Source: Bacillota bacterium
Lineage (GTDB): Bacteria; Bacillota; Clostridia; Lachnospirales; Lachnospiraceae
Reading direction: 5' to 3'
DNA length: 58,063 nucleotides
Assembly: GCA_023436225.1 (NCBI GenBank)
Contig: JAEZKA010000050.1
Coordinates: 1-58,063 of the forward strand
A program made the position numbers and the translations under genes. The notes beneath the pieces are model-generated. The model was not told where the DNA came from and made no database searches. It was given only the letters and a program-made list of their open reading frames with translations. This document shows positions 54,007 to 58,063 of the stretch, piece after piece. The stretch's first letter is position 1, and each line of letters begins with the position of its first letter.

Positions 54007-54505
54007 TATGTTAGTTAATCTTTTGGAGATTGAGGATTATCATGGAATTGTAAAACGATTAAAGGATGAGGGCATAGAGATATTTCGAGCCCTGGCACCG
54101 GATAAGCTTCGGATTGTGGAATGGGTTAAGGAGAACTCCAGCCGCAATGCAGCCGGTGAATGTGATGTCTGCTTTTCCGGCAAACCCATCTCCTGCTTTA
54201 TTGCTGCGAGAGGAAGTAAAATCATCGGTTATGCATGTTATAACGCAACAGCTCCCGATTTTTTTGGGCCGACAAAAGTATTGGATGAGTATCAGGGGAA
54301 GGGAATCGGTAAAGCATTACTGCTACGTTCGTTGCATGCTATGCATGACGAAGGCTATCAGTATGCGATTATAGGAGGAATTGGACCTGCCGAGTTTTAT
54401 GAGAAATGTGTTGGCGCCGTCATGATTGAGAGCTCTAAAAGAGCAAATGTATATGAACACTTTCTCGCTGGGATAGAACGAAGGGAGAGTGAGGAAGGTC
54501 AATGA
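53999..54505 (+). CDS. GNAT acetyltransferase coupled to murK
   Basis: In this 168-residue protein, the acetyl-CoA site is in KVLDEYQGKGIGKALLLRSLHAMHDEGYQYAIIGGIGPAEFYEKCVGA, a full GNAT core, with an N-terminal region rich in charged helices. It overlaps murK by eight bases and is the last gene of the unit. The substrate cannot be read from the sequence. In this setting a plausible role is N-acetylating amino sugars released from de-N-acetylated peptidoglycan, so that they can enter the GlcNAc/MurNAc route. Confidence 0.75.
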   Translation: MADMLVNLLEIEDYHGIVKRLKDEGIEIFRALAPDKLRIVEWVKENSSRNAAGECDVCFSGKPISCFIAARGSKIIGYACYNATAPDFFGPTKVLDEYQGKGIGKALLLRSLHAMHDEGYQYAIIGGIGPAEFYEKCVGAVMIESSKRANVYEHFLAGIERRESEEGQ

Positions 54506-54611
54506 CCGGTTTTGCCTAAAAAATGAAGGGGCTGTTGCAAAAAGTTATGATCTAAATGAAGGAAAGAACAGCACACATACCTCACACACAGGGTGACTGA
54601 CATCTTATTGT

Positions 54612-54657
54612 TTTGTATGCCATTATCATACACAAGTGTTTGCTATTGTCATACAAA
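54612..54657. repeat. imperfect inverted repeat at the thrS fragment junction
   Basis: TTTGTATGCCATTA (54612-54625) and TATTGTCATACAAA (54644-54657) match at 12 of 14 positions as inverted repeats. The right arm touches the point where ThrRS homology stops. Confidence 0.45.
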
Positions 54658-54900
54658 TACAATCCGACTCATCTCGGCCTCGATCTCAGGAAGCTTGTCG
54701 GATGTAAAATCGAACCCAAATTCGAAATCATAATAGAAGCCATCTTCTGTGGCCGGTCCGATCGCGCACTTTGTCTCAGGGTACAGTCGTTTTACTGCTT
54801 GTGCCAGAATGTGTGCTGCGGTATGGCGGAAGGCATTTCGTCCCACCTCCTCTCCAAACGAGCTTACCATGATTGTTCCATTCTTCATTATCACTTTCAT
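54649..54900 (-). pseudogene. thrS: truncated threonyl-tRNA synthetase behind a T-box
   Basis: The frame has 83 codons from an ATG with AAAGGAG. After a short, shrunken N-terminal stretch it reads NAFRHTAAHILAQAVKRLYPETKCAIGPATEDGFYYDFEF, the start of the ThrRS editing domain including the HxxxH motif. The family is about 580-640 residues. Homology ends at EAEMSRIV, and FV-stop follows. The aminoacylation core and anticodon domain are missing, so it cannot charge tRNA. The intact T-box leader upstream argues for a recent truncation or retained regulatory use. Confidence 0.75.
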
Positions 54901-54964
54901 TCCTATATCTCCTTTCGGTAATAAAATTGATAACATAAGAAAAGAATTGCTGATTACAGGGTGC

Positions 54965-55252
54965 AAAAAAAGCACCCCAAGACAAACTTTCATTTGCCTA
55001 AGGGTGCAAAAATACTTGCACGGTTCCACCTTAACTTTTCACTTCGGATTCTAACAAACCCTAACCTTTAACGCAGGTATACGATAACACATACTAATCA
55101 TCATGCTGCAAAAGCACTTCAATCTGTTCTGTGTTACAGCTCAGGAATGGTTTTCAACCATATTTCACAGAAGGAACTTCCACCTAATGTTCCTCTCTCT
55201 GTCTGTTGCCTAAAGTCTACTCTTTTCCGTCATTGCTTTTCTTATGTTATTA
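54965..55252 (-). promoter_or_regulatory. T-box riboswitch, threonine specifier
   Basis: On the minus strand, Stem I carries the GAGTAG bulge and the AGAGA...GGTGGAAGTTCC distal loop. The specifier loop reads GAAA-ACC-ATTCCTGAG with ACC (Thr) at 55151-55149. The T-box sequence AAGGTGGAACCGTG is at 55019-55032. It is followed by the terminator GCACCC...GGGGTGC with seven T (54965-55008). Uncharged tRNA-Thr would favour the antiterminator and allow transcription of thrS. Confidence 0.9.
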
Positions 55253-55258
55253 GCTATT

Positions 55259-55286
55259 ATTATAACCTTGCGATTGATAAAGTCAA
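55259..55286 (-). promoter_or_regulatory. promoter of the T-box/thrS unit
   Basis: On the minus strand, TTGACT and TATAAT with a 16-base spacer. Confidence 0.75.
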
Positions 55287-55422
55287 GGAGATAATGTGAA
55301 AATAAAAAGCGAATTTCATACCTCCAAGTTTGTGCCTGCGTCCTCCTCGGCACAGACCAATTTATAGGGCAGATATGTAAAGTTATTTGTTAATTATTTT
55401 ACCTCTTATGCTACCGATATTA

Positions 55423-56937
55423 TTACAACGCTCCAGCTATACGCTCCGGCTCATAGCCACGGTCAAGGCTGGTCTTAACCGGCAGGATCTTTATGTACAT
55501 TAGGGCATTCCGACTTAGTTTATATGTTAGCTTTATGTCCTGATCATCGATACGATGCCTCTCGGTTCGGATTTGAGGCTGGTCGCAGGAGCGAAGGAGC
55601 TCCAGCTGTTCCTTGGAGGGATTCGCGGGAGAGCCGATATTCATCCATACCTTAAGAGGATTACAGGTGGTCTCATCCACCAGCTTTGTGATCACTGCAT
55701 ATTCACCGTTGTCTACAGGAAGGTTAATTGTTAACACAAGATCATCATCATCGGTAGCATCCTCAACTGGATTCCACATCACACCCTGGAAGGAACCATC
55801 CTTTTCCCTGGTCAAGAGGAAGTTCTCTTCTCTGGCAATGGCCTGATTGCCCAGTTTATGAAAGAAGGAGAAAGCCCAGTAGGTAGGTTTGCGTATCATA
55901 CCGTTGGCCACGAGACCAAAGCCGCCGGAGAAGGGGGTAAAGGCAACTCCTGCCTCCTCAAAGATATCGCCGAAGGTCCAGTAGGAATAGGAAGCGCTGG
56001 TATCACCCATCTCGCTAAGTAATCTGGCAATATAGGCTGCATTCAGATTCGTGTCATGGATTGGGTTCAAAGGGGTGTAGGAGGTGTTGAACTCAGTAAT
56101 ATGCATTTCCATTCCCCTATATTCAGAAAAACTGTCTATGATCTCACGACTTACCTTAAGCTCGTCCAGAAATACCTTCGGAGTTCGAAGACGCTGATAA
56201 GCATAATGTCCGTTATGGTCAGGAGACTCCGTCGCATAGGCGTGTCTTGTGACAAAATCTAGAGGCAGCTTATTCTTATGGCAATGGATTAAGAACTCCT
56301 TTAGCCATCGTACATCATCTATTCCGCAGATGGCAGGTCCACCCACACGAAGTCCCTGGTCAACCTCTTTTACTGCCTTAGCGGATACCTCGTAAAGCTT
56401 AAAATACTCTGCCATATCAGCATTCTTCCAGAAACCGGGAAGGTTAGGCTCATTCCATACCTCAAAGGGCCAGGTAAGTACCTCCTCATTACCATATCGC
56501 TCGAACCAGTGAACAATCGTTGCCTTGATCAGATTAGCCCACTTGTCATAATCGGAGGGAGGCGTTGTATTGCCCTTCCAGTAGAAGATAGTCTGATCTC
56601 CGCTTGCCAGCTTATAGGGCATGAAGCCGAGTTCGATAAAGGGCTTAAGTCCAAGAGAAAGATAATCATCAATAACCATGTCCAGATAGGTGAAGTTATA
56701 TTCCACCTTCTGCATGCCGCCTTCCTCATAAACCTGATAGATCGCCATATCATCGCAGAATAGTCCGTGTCCGCGAATGTGGGAGAAATGGATATCCTCC
56801 TGAACCAATTTTAATTGATCGTGATACGCCTTCTGCAGAGCTAATCCCATACGTCCGGTTCCTATGCAGAAGGTTGCATTGTTATTGAACGGTATGGCTG
56901 CATCCTCAGCAATGGTATAATGTAATTCGTTTGCCAT
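55423..56937 (-). CDS. xynB: GH39 beta-xylosidase
   Basis: In this 504-residue protein the start at 56937 (MANELHYTIA) follows AAAGGAG, seven bases away. The GH39 barrel has acid/base E163 in FEVWNEPNLPGFW and nucleophile E282 in MHITEFNTSY, close to the spacing of characterised family members. The C-terminal beta domain follows from about 350. There is no signal peptide, so it would hydrolyse imported xylo-oligosaccharides in the cytoplasm. It is a single gene with its own promoter; no xylan transporter adjoins it. Confidence 0.9.
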   Translation of the reverse strand: MANELHYTIAEDAAIPFNNNATFCIGTGRMGLALQKAYHDQLKLVQEDIHFSHIRGHGLFCDDMAIYQVYEEGGMQKVEYNFTYLDMVIDDYLSLGLKPFIELGFMPYKLASGDQTIFYWKGNTTPPSDYDKWANLIKATIVHWFERYGNEEVLTWPFEVWNEPNLPGFWKNADMAEYFKLYEVSAKAVKEVDQGLRVGGPAICGIDDVRWLKEFLIHCHKNKLPLDFVTRHAYATESPDHNGHYAYQRLRTPKVFLDELKVSREIIDSFSEYRGMEMHITEFNTSYTPLNPIHDTNLNAAYIARLLSEMGDTSASYSYWTFGDIFEEAGVAFTPFSGGFGLVANGMIRKPTYWAFSFFHKLGNQAIAREENFLLTREKDGSFQGVMWNPVEDATDDDDLVLTINLPVDNGEYAVITKLVDETTCNPLKVWMNIGSPANPSKEQLELLRSCDQPQIRTERHRIDDQDIKLTYKLSRNALMYIKILPVKTSLDRGYEPERIAGAL

Positions 56938-57043
56938 CTGAATACTCCTTTCGTAATACAATAAAATTATGAAGCTAAAACAGTATCATTATTTTGTAAG
57001 CTGCTTTTGAATATAATTTAATGACTATACATATATAGAGAAT

Positions 57044-57072
57044 ATAGTAATCCATATTAGGAGAAATTACAA
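57044..57072 (-). promoter_or_regulatory. promoter of the GH39 gene
   Basis: On the minus strand, TTGTAA and TACTAT with a 17-base spacer, leaving a leader of about 100 bases. Confidence 0.45.
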
Positions 57073-57101
57073 GTTTTACATATAAATAGCAATATTATGT
57101 A

Positions 57102-57130
57102 TTGCAAAAAGAGGTAGAAACGGATACAAT
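57102..57130 (+). promoter_or_regulatory. promoter of the 57170 gene
   Basis: TTGCAA and TACAAT with a 17-base spacer, 40 bases before the GTG start. Confidence 0.55.
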
Positions 57131-57169
57131 TGGGTTGATTTTAGTAGGTATGTCAGGGGGGAGAACTCA

Positions 57170-57691
57170 GTGGGAGATATTATTATAGAAGAAATTAATT
57201 ATAAGGCTTTCGTTATGGTAACGGGCAGTATACTGTTATTGATCGCTTCTATCGCATTGACGGTATTTGGTATTCAGAGAAACCGGACATCATATTGGGT
57301 TCCGGGGATTATGGCTTCGTTTGTGTTTTTAATTATTTTCGCAGCTACTGCAATAAAGGCGATGAAGGTAAAGAAGCTACTTACAATCACTCATGAAGGA
57401 ATTGTAGACAGCTCCTCATTGGGTGGACTTGGCTTCATCTCCTTTGACGATATTAAGGAATTTATGATTGTTAACGTATATAATAAGAAGGCAATTGCAG
57501 TAATACCTAAAAATGTAGAAAGCCTGATTACTAAATTCTCTTTGGTAAAAAGAAGATTGATTAAGAGAAATCTTAACCTTAATCTTCCACCAATTCTTAT
57601 TATGGTGGATCTTGCAAAGGATATGGAGCCGGAAGATATTTTGTCACTATTGAATAAAAGACTTCTTGATTACAGCAGTTTATTCGAGTAG
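57170..57691 (+). CDS. small membrane protein with PH-like cytoplasmic domain (STM3941-like)
   Basis: This 173-residue protein starts at a GTG seven bases after GGGGGGAG. Two membrane spans (about 15-35 and 46-64) are followed by a cytoplasmic domain with LLTITHEGIVDSSSLGGLGFISFDDIKEFMIVNVYNKKAIAVIP, the pattern of the STM3941 / bacterial PH-like family. The function is unknown. It is a single gene between GH39 and rpsF. Confidence 0.75.
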   Translation: MGDIIIEEINYKAFVMVTGSILLLIASIALTVFGIQRNRTSYWVPGIMASFVFLIIFAATAIKAMKVKKLLTITHEGIVDSSSLGGLGFISFDDIKEFMIVNVYNKKAIAVIPKNVESLITKFSLVKRRLIKRNLNLNLPPILIMVDLAKDMEPEDILSLLNKRLLDYSSLFE

Positions 57692-57751
57692 AGGGCTGCT
57701 GTATTTGTGATAATGTATAAGATAAAGCTCGATCATTGTTAAAAAAATTAG

Positions 57752-57780
57752 TTGAAATTTAGACATACTTATGATATCAT
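57752..57780 (+). promoter_or_regulatory. promoter of the rpsF operon
   Basis: TTGAAA and TATCAT with a 17-base spacer. A second -10 candidate (TATAAT) lies at 57803-57808. Confidence 0.5.
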
Positions 57781-57897
57781 AGTTAATTGTGATATGTTAT
57801 ACTATAATTTCCTTGCTCTTTAAATGATAAGTTGATTCTTCGTCAGTCAAGTTACATTAAAAAAGGGCCAGAGACCAGAAGGAGGTGCTTAGCAACT

Positions 57898-58063
57898 ATG
57901 AATCAATATGAATTAGCCTTAGTTGTAAACGCAAAAATCGAGGATGAAGCCAGAATCGCTACATTAGAAGCTACAAAAGAGCTTATCACCAGATTCGGTG
58001 GTAACGTTACTAATGTTGATGACTGGGGAAGAAAAAGATTGGCTTATGAAATTCAGAAAATGA
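57898..58063 (+). CDS. rpsF: 30S ribosomal protein S6, 5' part
   Basis: The first 55 codons, MNQYELALVVNAKIEDEARIATLEATKELITRFGG...VDDWGRKRLAYEIQKM, match the start of S6, including the conserved WGRKRLAYEI block. It begins after AAGGAGGTG. The window edge cuts it at about half length. In this group rpsF is usually followed by ssb and rpsR. Confidence 0.95.
   Translation, partial: MNQYELALVVNAKIEDEARIATLEATKELITRFGGNVTNVDDWGRKRLAYEIQKM

Larger units (their letters stand above)
54901..55422. other. intergenic region holding the thrS T-box
   Basis: The T-box leader fills 54965-55252 and its promoter 55259-55286. The remaining 55287-55422 shows no gene or clear terminator. Confidence 0.6.

Noticed and set aside
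54520..54560. GGGGCTGTTGCAAA considered as an IS6-type terminal repeat
   Set aside because: No transposase and no matching opposite end nearby; similar GTTGTTGCAGAA sequence occurs in a terminator at 28433.
57114..57127. TAGAAACGGATACA considered as a catabolite (cre) site
   Set aside because: Only a partial match to the consensus, and it lies inside the promoter spacer of a gene with no sugar role.

Overview
The window looks like a chromosomal segment of an AT-rich, low-GC Gram-positive anaerobe, most likely a Lachnospiraceae (Clostridium cluster XIVa) relative. This is inferred from strong AGGAGG-type ribosome binding sites with several TTG/GTG starts, a T-box leader, rubrerythrin plus desulfoferrodoxin, AgrC/AgrA-type signalling and LplB/LplC-type sugar permeases. 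Nothing in the window identifies the species.

Layout. 1-1520 is a scarred zone: the 3' end of a group II intron, tRNA-Cys with a partial copy of its own 3' end, a DNA methyltransferase fragment and a CstA fragment. 1821-3717 holds two poorly characterised genes. 3907-23041 is a large catabolic island for an unidentified sugar-like substrate: a beta-propeller protein, three dehydrogenases of the Gfo/Idh/MocA and D-2-hydroxyacid types, a lipoprotein and two permeases, a membrane-bound AraC regulator, a TetR regulator facing a palindromic operator, an operon of SDR, DapA-like aldolase, M20 amidohydrolase and FAD oxidoreductase, and a divergent operon of two TIM-barrel isomerases around another Gfo/Idh/MocA enzyme, with its own AraC regulator. 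24285-28364 carries two efflux-type transporters. The second (MFS) is preceded by a 13-codon upstream ORF and three mutually exclusive stems that look like an antibiotic-inducible translational attenuator; this is the most striking finding. 28487-42837 is a mixed core region: aldo/keto reductase, esterase, L25/Ctc, flavoprotein, Xre regulators, rubrerythrin and desulfoferrodoxin, 1-phosphofructokinase, an Agr-like two-component pair, pyrophosphatase, GNAT, and a PadR/HAAS pair with a clear operator.

43201-54505 is a complete peptidoglycan-sugar salvage island: an ABC importer (lipoprotein and two permeases), murQ, then anmK-murR on the other strand, then namZ-nagZ-murK-GNAT. NamZ and NagZ carry no signal peptide, so intact muropeptide-derived saccharides are probably imported and cut in the cytoplasm, phosphorylated by MurK or AnmK and de-lactylated by MurQ. 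A shared motif, TATGAAATAAnnTTAC, lies at the promoters of both arms and is a candidate MurR operator.

The right end holds a full T-box leader driving only the first about 80 codons of a threonyl-tRNA synthetase, a GH39 beta-xylosidase, a small membrane protein, and the start of rpsF, which is cut by the window edge.

Neither ABC cassette encodes its own ATPase, so both probably share an MsmX-like ATPase encoded elsewhere. All functions are read from protein motifs, synteny and DNA patterns; no database search was possible.
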